Assembly (NCBI GenBank): GCA_012861695.1
Contig: JAAOOA010000027.1
Span: 13,496,643-13,560,642 of the forward strand
Length of the DNA: 64,000 bases
From: Trematomus loennbergii
Lineage: Eukaryota > Chordata > Actinopteri > Perciformes > Nototheniidae
Reading direction: 5' to 3'
Shown piece after piece: positions 32,483-45,105 of this stretch; position 1 is the first letter of the stretch, and the number at the start of each line of letters is the position of its first letter. Under the pieces are notes generated by a model. The model was not told the origin of the DNA. It saw only the letters and a list, made by a program, of their open reading frames with translations, and did not search any database. A program made the translations under genes and the position numbers.

Positions 32483-35400
32483 CTAACTATCAGGATTGGG
32501 AACTTGGTCCAGACTCTTCAGGTCATTGAGGAAGCTTGTTGGAGTCAGGATGTGAGAAGACCCTGTCAAGGAGAAAGTGATATTAATACTAAAAAGGCTC
32601 AACCTTGAATTGTTGGGATACAGAATTGTGGCCTTTTCAACATTGATTCTCACCAATTAGCACTTCCCATTTCCCATCAGTGGCTCGAGTGACTTCATAG
32701 GCGGAGCGCATCTCCGATTGAGACACTCCACCGATCACAAATATAATCAGCCGAGGGCCAGTGCGATATTCTGTCGGAGATTTATTTTTGTGCCAGTGTC
32801 CAAAACGTGCACTGCTGTAAAAGAATCGAACATGTCATTTTGATTAAAGGTAGGGCTTGTTTGTAAATGTCAATTATATATTACACTGTAATCAATCAAT
32901 AATCCAATTATAGAAACTACTAATAGCATTAAATATTAAAAAATGTATGGAAAAATCCTATAAATCAATTGGAACAGAGTCAGAACGCCCAACTTTTCTC
33001 AGTCTGGAAGCAAATGTCTCCGTCATAAACAGAGAAGGACTTTACACACTATCTCTGTTAATGTGTGTCATTATGTAACCTCTTTACCAACTGCTATGTC
33101 CGATTCTGTATTGCCAGCCCAAAATAGCCCTTCAAGAGTACATACTAGTGTTAATATTAATGACTACTCAGTTTTAATTCTGCACTTTGCTAGAAAGGAA
33201 GGACACGAGCACGGTGCATTATAGAGATTATGAGTGAACCAGGTCCATTAGAGTGGTTTGTATAAGCACCATCACCATGACAGGCATTCCCCAGGGGATT
33301 AGAGAGTAGGCAAAGCACAACTTGATTCATTTCACCTTTTCAACTCCCTATGACACAAGCCTGACTCCAACTCAGTTACAGGGATAAAAGCTTTTATTTG
33401 ACAAAATTATTCTGTCTATCCCAGTTAATATGTTTGCTTATATAAAAACACTAAAACACAAAATACTAACATTTCCTTGCAAACAAAGAAAAAGGAAATG
33501 TCATGTTTTCAATATTACTTATTAACCAGTTATTTATTTATAAAACTGTAATTAAGTAACGGGCGCTGTACGATAGCTGCCCACTGCTCCTAGTACTAGG
33601 ATGGGTAAAAAGCAGAGAAAAATGTTCACCGTGTGTTCTGTACATGAACATGTGTGACCAATAAAGAGGGTTTCAACCTCCAATTCTCCAAGTTTAGTTC
33701 ATATTTGAGGATATTTTTGATGATAATATATTTAGATATTTATCTTCTGTTTCCACCCACCTGACTGCAGTCTGAGTTGTGTTGATGGGAGCGGGGTCAG
33801 AGAGGAAGGGCCACTGCTTTCTATCCAGTTTGTCGTCTATGGCATTCTGCAATCGATTAAACACAGATAGAGTAAAACGCAGAGAAAAGCTGTGTCAGCA
33901 ACATCAGGAATCTAACTTTGGCTTTACTACCTCCATGACGTCTTTCATGATGGGTGTCCATCTAGAGAGCTGGTACGTGCTCTCCGTGCGCTCTTTCCGA
34001 TCTGGCAGCGTGTTCCCTGCATTGCGGCCCTAACAGACAATACAAGGTATGTAAGAAAAACTGAGGAAAAATGACGTTTGAGAATATAACCAAACTAATG
34101 AAGAAATTCACCCCAGCTATCAGGTTACAGCCCAGGTTCTGCAGGTTGGTGATGATGTTGCTGTCGGCCTGTATGTTTGCGTGCTGGATGAGCTTGGCAA
34201 GGTTCTCCTCCCCAATGCCTATATCGATAAAATAAAAGATGATAAAACAGTGAAGGCAATGATAACACTCAATTGTCTGCTTTACACTTATTATCAAAGC
34301 TTCTAATTAATGGTTAAAAATGTTGAATTGGTCCAAAAGAAAAGATTTGGACAAGGACGCACCTTTTTTCTTGTAGAATATGTAGAGCAGTATGATGCGG
34401 ATTTTGTCATAGACCTCAATTTCATTGTTGAGGAGCACAGGAACAATGCTCTTCATGGCATCCTTAAGAGGTTCCCCTTCTGCATTTGCTCCCATTGCCA
34501 AGTCCTGTGAATAACAACATGGTGGTTGACCATTAACTTTAACTGGCATCTCAATTAACAGTTACAACTTTAATCAGCTGACACACGACTCACAGGGCAG
34601 CTGACACAGGAGGATGACTTGCCTTTTAAACTTTACTTACCTAACAAGTTCTTTATAGTCTTACAAGTTACCTACGTAAAAACTCTTGTCAAGCTCTATG
34701 ATGAATTTTGACAAAGCCTAAAGGTCAATCAACACTTTTTGTGAGCAAATTAAACTAGAGAGTGGCTACAAGAGCACATCAAAATGAAATCACATGGTTT
34801 AGCTCATAACGTCACAAACATACATATGTATGGGTTGCCAAACAATGTACAGCACTAAAACAAACGACAGCTGACAGAGACCATTGCTGTTTGGATCCCA
34901 CCGTCAATCTTTGAGCAAATACATGCCTTTTGGATTAATGAGGCAGCTTACAGACATGCTGTCAATCCATTAGTGTAGTGAGACTTATTTTAAAGGCTCC
35001 ATAAACACTTGCATTTCAAAATGCCACAACCATGCGTAGATTGACATTTCCTGTGTGCATGCATCTCATTTAATACTGGACTAAATATGGCAGAGGACCC
35101 CCCCCCCCCCCCTCAGACAAAGCATGTGTGGCTCATAAAAACAACACACAGGAGCTTGCTGATGGTCTGAACCTTGGCCTTATCCCAGTCTCATGTTGAT
35201 GAAAGGATTTCCACATTGCCAAGCAATACATATATCACGTGTCATTAAAGGCCTTTCCACTCAGTAATGACTTCCTTTGCATTTCTGTTGATATATGGAT
35301 GTCCATTCCAGAGCTTCCTATGTGTTTTTATGATTCTCTTACTAAATGTAAGATCAGTGGAGCTATAAATAAATATGCCACCCTGTAGAGGTCACTTATC

Positions 35401-38400
35401 ATGCTTAGGGGGTGAGACAGAGTCCTTCTGAAAATAACTGACTGAAAGGATGTTTATCCAACAATACATAAGCATGAACAGGCAAATTCCAAGAATACCG
35501 AGAAAAAAGGTAATCTATGGGTGCTTTTATCTTCAGGGATCAAGGGAGAATTATCATGTTTCTATTTATACCTCCGACTAAATGTACAGGACGGAAGTGT
35601 AACTTCACCCTATGTATTGCCATACTAATGTGGATTAAAATGAACTGGACCTCCAGTGTAAGTGAAGAAAATACATCAATGTGAATATTTGTATGGCCTA
35701 ATAGCTCAGAGTCTATATGTCAATTAAACCTTCCAAAAGATAATTAATTTCACTTTCACACTCCACAAGAGTACCAACCTGTTCCACTTCACAAAGCTTA
35801 TCGATAGACGCCTTGAATTTCTTCATACAAGCCTCGGCAAGGTGCAAGTGAGTAGAGTACTGTGAAGGAAAATAAGTAAGGATTATTTATTCATGAATGA
35901 ATTTGAGGTTAAAACCAAATCATGTGATTTACAAAACCAATAAAACACTTCTAAGCTACAGGCAAGACTGGCAACTCGGATATGAAATAGAAAATGTTTG
36001 GAGCAATTTGCGGATTAATGTCGTGATGGACAGTCAATGTAAAGTCCAATTAACTACAAGTGTTAATAATTTAGTTGTAAATAAAGATTTGTTCAAACAA
36101 ACTTTTAAATATACTGTCAGAAGTGGTCGTAATAAAATATGTTCAAAATAGTGATTGAGGAAGAAAATAACTCAATGATATGTATATTCCTAAAATAAAA
36201 TTGTTTCGAGTGTACCTGCTTTACAATAGAAAAATAGATATCATCAGACAATAATACTCATCGTGAGGGGCTGGTTTATCTTTGTCCCACTCACCATGCT
36301 CAGCTCCTTTTGGTACTGTGGCATCTTCTTTAACATCTGAGAGAGATCTTTTATGTTGGACTGAAATAGAAAAAATGTAAACAGAATTCATTATAACATA
36401 GCAGATATGTCATATATTATGAACATCTGTCATGTGAGTACAGCCAGTAACACTCACATTGTCAGTGCACATTCTCTTGCTCTCACAAAAGGAGCGAAGA
36501 AGCTCCGTCACTTTCCTGCAACAAAGGGTTTTGAGAATGAGTCACCTTATGCAGAAATACATGTTATTACGTAATAATATTACTAAGAAACCAAAGCGTA
36601 ACTCAGTTTTATGTTATATTTAAAAACATTACAGTCCTAAGTAACTATAATTATACAGTTACTAGTACTTATCATAAATCCTCAAAATTACTGCACTCAC
36701 TTTTGTGTTTTGACATATTATAAACATCAATTTAAAAAGGGAAAATGTAAGGCTTAATTATGCCCCAAAATGTGTTTATTTTATTACTGCACACTAACAA
36801 AGGGATTTAATTAATAGGATTAAATAACTATTTTCATTACTCTTAACCACATATGATGCTACAATGTAACTAGTTTAATGGCAAAGTATGATATCGAATT
36901 GCTAATTCTTCGAGTGCATACAAAGCAAAGTGTGTGTTTTGAAGTTGCAACATAGAAACAAAAAAAAAACAATGGCCAGAAATTGTTTGGAAAGGTTAAA
37001 GTTGAACTAAATTGTGTGAAGATATTGTCATCTAGTCGTGACAGACTTACTTAGTGACGTCAGCAATGTGCATGTGTCTGAGCTGGATCCAGAGCTCATC
37101 ATCTTCGTCCAATAACACTTCTCTGTTATTTGAATCCCCAATGCCAGTTGTCTGATAACTACAAAAATGTAAAAAAGGAAACAGAATTGAATTTGGAGAA
37201 ATTGAATGTGATGAGTACAATATAGAAAAAGATGTTCACTCACCTGTAGATGTCCTGTTTGATGTCTAGCAAGTCATACGCCATTGCCTGGAAGGTCAAC
37301 TCATGTAGGATGGGGAGATGGGATCAAACCCACGATCGACAATCAGAAGCTGGGACCGAGCCTTGTCTGCACCCTAAAAACCATAAATATATGTTCTTAC
37401 ACCGACCAAATATAAAAATGACTTCATAGATGCATTTTTACTTAGTCAACTGTACCCTTGTTATCATTTTGTGAGTCTGTCATGCAGTGAAAGTCTTATA
37501 CGCTTTTATAAATAGATGTTTTGATATCACAGTATGATGCAGGATCAGGAAGCGTTTCAGGAAACTAGTCAAGTACAGAAAAGATAAGAGTAAACAGCAC
37601 AACATGGAAGCACTTCAGATGTATGCAGAGAAGAAGAGAACAGTAATACATGCCTGTTAAGACCCATCTCAGGAGCAAGGAAATGTCAGCTAAGAAAGAC
37701 AGAAAAGAAGAGAAGTCCAGCAAAGCATGAGAAAAATAATCAACGGGAAATAAAAGTCAGAAACCACAGAACGTCCACAACATGTGACAGAGAAGAGCAG
37801 AAGAATCCCAACGGAAATGTATTCTCTAACAGGGAAGAATTGATTTAGCAGAAAAAAGCGGTATGCAAATTAAGAATACAATAAAATCAAAACAGTCGGG
37901 GTCCCTACTGCTTAAGGCCAGATATATTAAAGACTTGCTAAAGCCAAACAGAAATACATTTATGATACATTTTCCAAACAGGTTGACACTCCAGATCTGC
38001 TTGATGAAGCTTTTGATTTGAATCAATGTTACCGGATTTTTTTAATATAACAAGTTAATTTTGAATTGTCTTTAAAGACTTTAAAAGTTACCTGCAGGAA
38101 CCCTGACAGTAGGGCACATCATTGTTGTGCACTATTTTTTGTTTCTTTATTTGTATTTTATAATATATGTTGCATTTTTGGAAGAGCTTGGGTCATACGA
38201 ATTTCATTGCCATTTCTACAGTGTAGCTTATGTGCATTATGACAATAAAACTTTTAAATTTGAATTGAATTTGAATGTGGTGCTCAAGTACTTCCTAACC
38301 TCTCCCATGCTTGGGTTGTCTGCTTTGTGAGCAGTAAGGCGCTGGTAGACCTCTTCAGCCAGTCTAGCATTCTCCTCCGGCCCCCTAAGAGAGAGAAAAG

Positions 38401-41400
38401 TATACAACTGAATGAACAAACTCGGAGGAAAACTAATTTCACTCTAGTGTTATGCAGGGCTTCCATACTTGCGGTAACGGATTGCAGGGTACTCCTTAAG
38501 TGTGTCACACAGGGTTGCAATCTGCTCCGCCAGAATTTCCATCATTTTCCCTTTGTCTTCATTTGGCTTAGAACTATAGAAGGAGAACATGGAGGAGGAT
38601 CATCCAGAGAGAAAACCTGCAGGGGCGAGAGGGCATGAGGTTTGCCTAAATGTAACCATAACTGCATTATCATATTTTTACATTAACATTGAAAAATTAC
38701 TTTGTGTATTGTGAAAGGTGTCATTCATTGTAAATCACGGAGAGCTCTAGGGGAGCATTTTAGTGTGGACTCTTTCATTAACAGCCTCAGTAGGCAGCAG
38801 TTAAAGTGAAAACATCTCTGATAAACCTAAGCCGGCTGCACAGCACCAAACATCACACCACAACATAGCTAAAACAAAACTGGATAAGGACAGTGTGGAT
38901 AAAATAACCAGGTTTGTTAAAGTAAAAACGGAGAGTCTTACCTGAGACTCATACGGCAGGAAAGCAACATTAATCTCTTTCAAAGTCTTGACGACTTTGG
39001 AAACTCTGGATCTCCCAATCTCAGCAAAGAGACCATCCGGACAAGCTATGCAAGCAAACATAGGTCAATTAGAAATGGCAATAGCTTTTTGGTAATAAGA
39101 AAAATGTTACATTCATTAGGGCTGCTTGATTATGGCAAAAATCACAATCTCGATTATTTGGGTCAATAATTGACATCATGATTATTAAAAACGATTATCC
39201 ATTTACTTTGAAAACATCAATTTATTGGAGATTTTTTTTTTAACAGTATGTTTTTAACATGTGATTACCCTGAACTTTAAGTATAATTCAACTGAAAAAC
39301 CAATTAAAAAAAAATTAATTTTTTTTAATTTTTTTTAATTAATAATAAAGAATAATCGTTTTATTTCGATTACGTTGTTTTCGTAATCGTTGCAAGCCAT
39401 AATCGTAATTGCGATTAAAATACGATTAATTGAGCAGCCCTAACATTCATACATAAAATGTTTTAATGTTTGCAGCGTACATTTAAAAAAAGCTGTTTCC
39501 TATGTTTGTATACCATTTAATTTAAATGCAAATATGCACAGTACACTGTATACACACAGACACAAACAGATTATCTTACTATCAGTGAAGAAGATGTGTG
39601 CTGCTTTGTAAGTTAAGGCAGCATCTTTGAAGTCGTTAATGAGAGCACGGACTGACTGTAATTGAAAAAAATGAATAGAAATGAAAAAAAGAATAGAAAT
39701 GTTTTGGAAAGTGACGACAGAACATTGCAAATTGATCTCAGAGATAAAAACTCCACAGCTTACCTTCTCCACGGGTGAAATCAAGTAAATAGCCTCGAGA
39801 CTAGAGATGGGCTCCCTTCGTTTATTGATGTCCTCGACAACTGAAAAGGAGAAAGCAGAGAACTTCAGTCTCAACAAGCTGCCATAGACACTGTTGCTCC
39901 TTTCAAAACCAGGCAACCTCAAACTAAATCTGAGCCTTGGTTAAATGACACGACTCGGGCTGTCCGACGGGATTGCCGTAGAGCTGAGTGTAAATGGAAA
40001 AAGGACAAACTGCAAGTTTCATTTCAAATGTTGAGGGAGTGTTGGCGTCTCTATCAGATCACTGTGAAAGAGGCAGAAAGCAAACATTTATCTGACATCT
40101 TTCTGTCAAACCGTCACAAGCCACGTGTTCTGTTTCAGACTATTGATTTGGTCCTTAATGCCCCCAGAATACCGTTATGGAGACCTCTACTGCGGTCTGT
40201 GAAGACTTTCTTTACTTTTTTATTAATAAGGTAAACTCCACTAGAGCTCAAATCTCTGCTCCTGCAAATGACCCCTCAGTTCCTGCACCGTGCTCTGCTG
40301 TCTTTAATCAGTTTGAGCCTGAACAGGGTATATGCAGGAATCCTGAAGTCAAATGTAATACCTTTTAAGACCTTTTTTAAGACCCTTTCCATACATTTTA
40401 AGACCTCATCGCCACTTCGAGTTTTAACCGGTTACATTGGCGACACACTTTACCTCACATTTACTATATACACAGTATTGATTGTCCTTCCTCCTTATCT
40501 TCCAACCATTTGGACGCAAACTTGCATTTCCCCATAAATAAAGATGTTGTTTTGCAACCGGCGTAAATGGACCTTCTCGCGCTATCAAGCAGTGAGCGTG
40601 CGATGTCCTGTTCAGATGACGTCAAACCCAACGGGATGCCATAAATAAACAACAAAGAATCACACTACACACCTACGCAATGATTACATTCAGGCAGACT
40701 TTAGAATACTACCTCTTTGGACAATTTATATACTTATTGAAAACAAGCTACAAAATGTAATACCTTGGAAAATGCCGTTTATTACTTTTTAATAGCCTTA
40801 ATTTTCGCTAAATTGATTTATCAACTTTTAACCCCCCGCGGACACCCTGCTGTAGCTCTGTCTTTTGTACAGGAGATTGTCTCCAAGTTAAAGCCCTCTG
40901 GTTCTCCAAATGACCCTGTCGCACCTCAACTTTTTAAAAGAGGTTTTCCCCACTGTTGGACCATCTGTGCTGGCAGTTATAAACAGCTGTCTGCTCTCAG
41001 GGAAGGTCCCTGAAAACCTGAAGCATGCAGTAGTGCAACCTCGTATTAAAAAACCCAGTCTGGATCCCACAGTTCTGGCTAATTTTAGGCCCATTTCCAA
41101 AATGCCTTTTATGTCAAAAATCCTGGAGAAGATTGTCTACAGTCAAATTATGTTTTTTCTGGAAGAGAACAATATACTGGAGGTTTTCCAATCCGATTTT
41201 AAAACTATGCACAGCACTGAAGCAGCGCTTTTAAGAGTTTTTAATGACATCCTTTTATCTACTGACTCTGGGGACTGCGTTGTGCTTCTACTTATTGATT
41301 TAACTGCTGCATTCGATACAGTCGACCATGACATCCTGAGAAGTGGGCATTGAGGGGAAAGCCCTGGAATGGTTCAGGTCATATCTGAAGGACAGAACTT

Positions 41401-44400
41401 TCTCTGTCAGCCTTGGTGACTCCGAGTCATCCTCTGCTCCACTCCTGTATGGGGTCCCACAGAGCTCAGTATTAGGCCCCCTGCTATTCTCCCTCTATTT
41501 GCTCCCTCTTGGGTCCATATTTAGAAAGCACGGCATCGCATTCCACTGCTATGCTGATGATAGCCAGATTTATGTCCCACTAACAAAGAAGGAGGGTTAC
41601 TCAATTAGCCCACTGCTAAAGTGTCTAGACGACATAAAGGCCTGGATGGCGTGCAATTTCCTAAAACTGAATGAAGGAAAAACAGAAGTAATGGTTTTTG
41701 GTAACACCACTGGCACCACTTCTGTAGACCTTGGTTCCCTGGCTCAGTCCACCAAGCCCACCATTACGAACCTTGGCATTAAAATGGACCGTGAACTAAA
41801 ACTTGAGTCAGATTAAATCTGTGGTAAAAACAAGCTTTTATCACCTGAGGCAGCTAGCCAAAGTAAAACCTTTTCTCTCCAGACAGCAGTTTGAGACAGT
41901 AATCCACGCCTTTGTCACCACTCGGCTGGATTACTGTAACTCTCTCTACATGGGGGTCAGTGGGTCCTCCCTCGCTCGTCTGCAGCGGGTGCAAAATGCC
42001 GCAGCAAGGCTTTTAACTGGCACACGGAAATATGACCACATTTCCCCCATTTTGGCTTCGCTCCACTGGCTGCCAATACATTTTAGGATTAATTTCAAAA
42101 TCCTTTTATTTACTTTTAAATCCCTAAATGGCATGACCCCACCATATATTTCTGAGCTGCTACACCCTTACACGCCCAACCGCCCTCTCAGGTCAGCGGA
42201 TCAACTGCTCCTGAATGTGCCCAGAACCAAGTCAAAGCTCAGAGGGGGCCGTTGCTTCTCCCACACTGTGGAATGATCTGCCCCTGCACATCAGACAGGC
42301 TGCCACACTGCCTGCTTTTAAATCGCTTCTTAAAACCCACCTCTTCTCCTTAGCGTATTAACATCTTTTAGAGCGTTGCTTTTATTGCTTTTAAATTGTC
42401 TATTGTTTTTACTTGTACTTGTTTTCTGGTGTGTGAGCTGAGCTGTGTTACTTTTTGTATGTTTTGTTTTGTTTATTTGCCTGTACAGCACTTTGGTCTG
42501 GAGGTTTAAAGTGCTCTATAAATAAAGCTGTATTGTATTGTAACAATCTGACTTTATCAATATGCAACGGCAAAAAACCCATGATCATTATAATGTATAG
42601 TGAAAAATAAATGCCAAAATGTAAAAGCTGCCAGATGAAAACCAGTGTGTGTGGAACTCTGAGAAGGGCGTAACATACTGTTTATCTTGCATATCATTTT
42701 ATTGGGTTCTTTTTTCACAAGGATGGTGAAAACATGTGCAAATATAGAATTACCTTTATTGAGATTATGTAAATAAAATGGTTTTGTATGGACTGCATCT
42801 TTTTCATTTTGATCAAATCAATCAACATATGAGGTTCAGCTTTGTGAAAGTAGACGGGACACCTGTAAATATTCCTCGATTGCTGATTCCAATTTGATGA
42901 GGCTTGCAAAAGTTAAACATCACTTCAAAAGTGTACTGATATCTGTATGTTTTTAGTTTGAGCGTTCATGTATGCAATTTATTAAAAGGATGCATGAACA
43001 TTAGTTATCTGCATACTTACTGGTAACCCCTTCTGCCAGAATGTCAGACATCTTGCAGCAAGAGGACAGAATTCGCATGCTCATGTGATCCACGATAAGA
43101 ACCTGAAGAAGTGAGAGATATACAGGGGTTATAAATTCAGTTTGACAAAATCAGGGGACTTTTTCATTCTTATTGGACAATTGTTACCTTCCATTCTCCA
43201 TCCTTCTTCACACTTTTGATAACCCCATTGAGGATTTCTGTATAAGAGAAGAAATACATTTATATATGATTACAAAGTATCAATAATTTCTTGCCCCACA
43301 TAAAAATGTTAGGTAAAACAGGTAAGTGTATGAAATGTATCAATGACTCCAATACGACAATACCGTGCAATGCTGTTTGTAGATTTGATATTACATTTTA
43401 TGAGGATCAGATTATAAAAAAATGGTATAAAAGCTGTGGCAGGAGGTGGAACACCTTGCCTAAAATGCCGGAAAATAAAACACCAACCTTCAGGGTAAAA
43501 GAGAAGAGGCACTATTCCACATAGCTAATTATATTTAGTCTGGCAATTGTTTTGGCCATCATCACATCACCAGGATCGGGTAAGCTTACTTCTTCATCTT
43601 AACTTTTCTCGTCTTAATAGTGCACACAAGGACGACAGTGTGTGAAGAGGCATACAAATGAAGAACTACAATGTGATAACATGTCATTTCTCAACTTCCT
43701 CAATATTAACAAAGCAGAGACTCCCTAATGCAGGATGGACTATACAAGAAAAAAGCCACATGTGGTCTTAAGGTCCTTCCTCTCAACAATTGTTACTAAA
43801 GCTCACATTTTTTGATGGTACATACATTCAGAAACTTAACAATGTCTACTAGGACCCAGCGATGACAAACTTCCTTTCTTGCCATGGCCAATCTATTTCT
43901 ACACAAGGAACTGGAAAATATGACAACTTTTAGCCGGGGCTTTTCCAGCTTAAAGAAGACAGCCTTTAAGCCATATCAGTTTTTTTATCTTCGCCTGTGT
44001 ATTTGTTAATTAAAAAAATGTAGCTAAATATCTGCCTCCACAATTGCCTTGATGCGAATCTCGCCGGTAACACAATGCATATACTAAAACTTAAATAAAT
44101 TAGTCATCAGGCCTAGTTAAAAAATAAATCATTTTTTGTCTGATCTCTGAATCCCTGGCAAGGTGTGGATTATTATTGCCTATAAACACATGAAGATTTT
44201 ATGAGTTCTGAATGACGGGTGTTTTCACATTATTTGACATGGGAAAAAAGGTTGTGTCAATGTTGCAAAGAAATGTAGGCTACATTTAGACGATAAATTA
44301 AGATGATAAATTAAGAACAACTGTATCACTTCATTAAAATACTGAAATTGTTATTTAAACGTATAAGGGTAAATAACCATAACGCTATAGTGTTTGTAGA

Positions 44401-45105
44401 TATTTCTGAATACACAATGTATTATTAATTAACTTTTTTATAATTGACGTTGCACACCTAGGCAAATTCCCCGTAGGCCTATGTGTTAAACTACTTGGCA
44501 ATAAACCTGTTTCTGATTTCTGATTCAAACAATAGCTATTTGTTCATTTTATCAAGACACCTGACTTGATGATTCAATGTTGAAATAAAGTTACTCTAAA
44601 ACTTAATTGATGTCTAATGTCAGAACATAATAGTTAATGTATTCCATCACAAGTGAAGTTAACCGACTTCCCTTTAGATGAGCTAGCTTGCGTTAGCCTA
44701 TAACTTTGACTGTCACAACATTTCCAGTCACTGACGCCACGACTAGTTCTCTTTTTACATCCGCCAAACATCACAATAACAACCATTTCCCCTCAGCAAA
44801 GACTGTTACCAACACATACAGAACAACAATAGCAATTTATCACAATAACTTGGTAAGCGATGTCATCAACCAAAGTAAGGTGCGCAATTCATTGGGACAG
44901 GAACAGGAAGAAACCCTTTGGTGGCCATCGTCTCCAGCAATGTTTTTGAGCTGAAAGCTGAGCGTCAGTTTATCGAGCTCATAGGTGACGTTTAACTTAA
45001 CTTTCTACGTATTTTAGTTTTAATAAACTTCTTACAGCAGATAGGGATAAAATGAATGTGTAACTTACTTTCTCCTACTACCGCTTTCAGCCCACTCGGT
45101 GCCAT
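32483..45105 (-). CDS. stxbp2: stxbp2 / Munc18-2 syntaxin-binding protein, complete, 19 exons
   Basis: Munc18-2 is a Sec1/Munc18 protein that clamps syntaxin and promotes SNARE assembly at the plasma membrane. Exons: 45069-45105 ([12 protein letters not shown]), 43188-43237, 43021-43102, 39764-39840, 39580-39655, 38942-39045, 38469-38616, 38300-38384, 37244-37373, 37051-37158, 36458-36515, 36295-36360, 35779-35859, 34363-34504, 34112-34218, 33931-34029, 33761-33846, 32654-32814 and 32483-32562. The human gene also has 19 exons. Diagnostic blocks include [85 protein letters not shown] and FGHWHKNKS. The last residues (DQVPNPDS) differ from the mammalian end. Two coding deletions of 1 nt each, in exon 7 (about 38590-38600) and in the G/C run of exon 9 (37312-37315), break an otherwise conserved frame and are probably consensus errors. 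Confidence 0.97.
38100..38280 (+). repeat. Non-LTR 3' tail fragment in stxbp2 intron 8
   Basis: The text gaatttcattgccatttcta followed by cagtgtagcttatgtgcat and gacaataaaact resembles a fish non-LTR 3' end. It stops about 20 bp short of the exon 8 donor. Confidence 0.5.
39117..39442. mobile_element. hAT miniature element with perfect 8-bp target duplication
   Basis: Termini TAGGGCTGCTTGATTATGG and ATTAATTGAGCAGCCCTA are inverted. ACATTCAT flanks the element exactly on both sides (39109-39116 and 39443-39450). It lies in stxbp2 intron 5 and carries no coding sequence. Confidence 0.92.
39885..42540 (+). mobile_element. L2-like LINE ORF2 relic in stxbp2 intron 3
   Basis: Plus-strand fragments read in order: [20 protein letters not shown] near the start; [57 protein letters not shown], a reverse transcriptase block; [29 protein letters not shown], the YADD active site at about 41549-41580; and [20 protein letters not shown] near the C-terminus. 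The endonuclease is absent and frames are broken, with a small deletion near 41340. The 3' end is a tattgtattgta tail. It is antisense to stxbp2. A second repeat (40333-40851) interrupts it. Confidence 0.88.
40333..40851. mobile_element. Miniature repeat nested in the L2-like LINE
   Basis: The segment from caggaatcctgaagtcaaat to cgcggacaccctg contains aagacctttttt-type repeats and interrupts the LINE reading between FNQFEPEQ and [10 protein letters not shown]. Ends CAGG and CCTG suggest a short-TIR DNA element. The superfamily is unproved. Confidence 0.55.

Noticed and set aside
41946..42134. Antisense frames over the L2-like LINE
   Set aside because: They are shadows of the plus-strand LINE ORF2.
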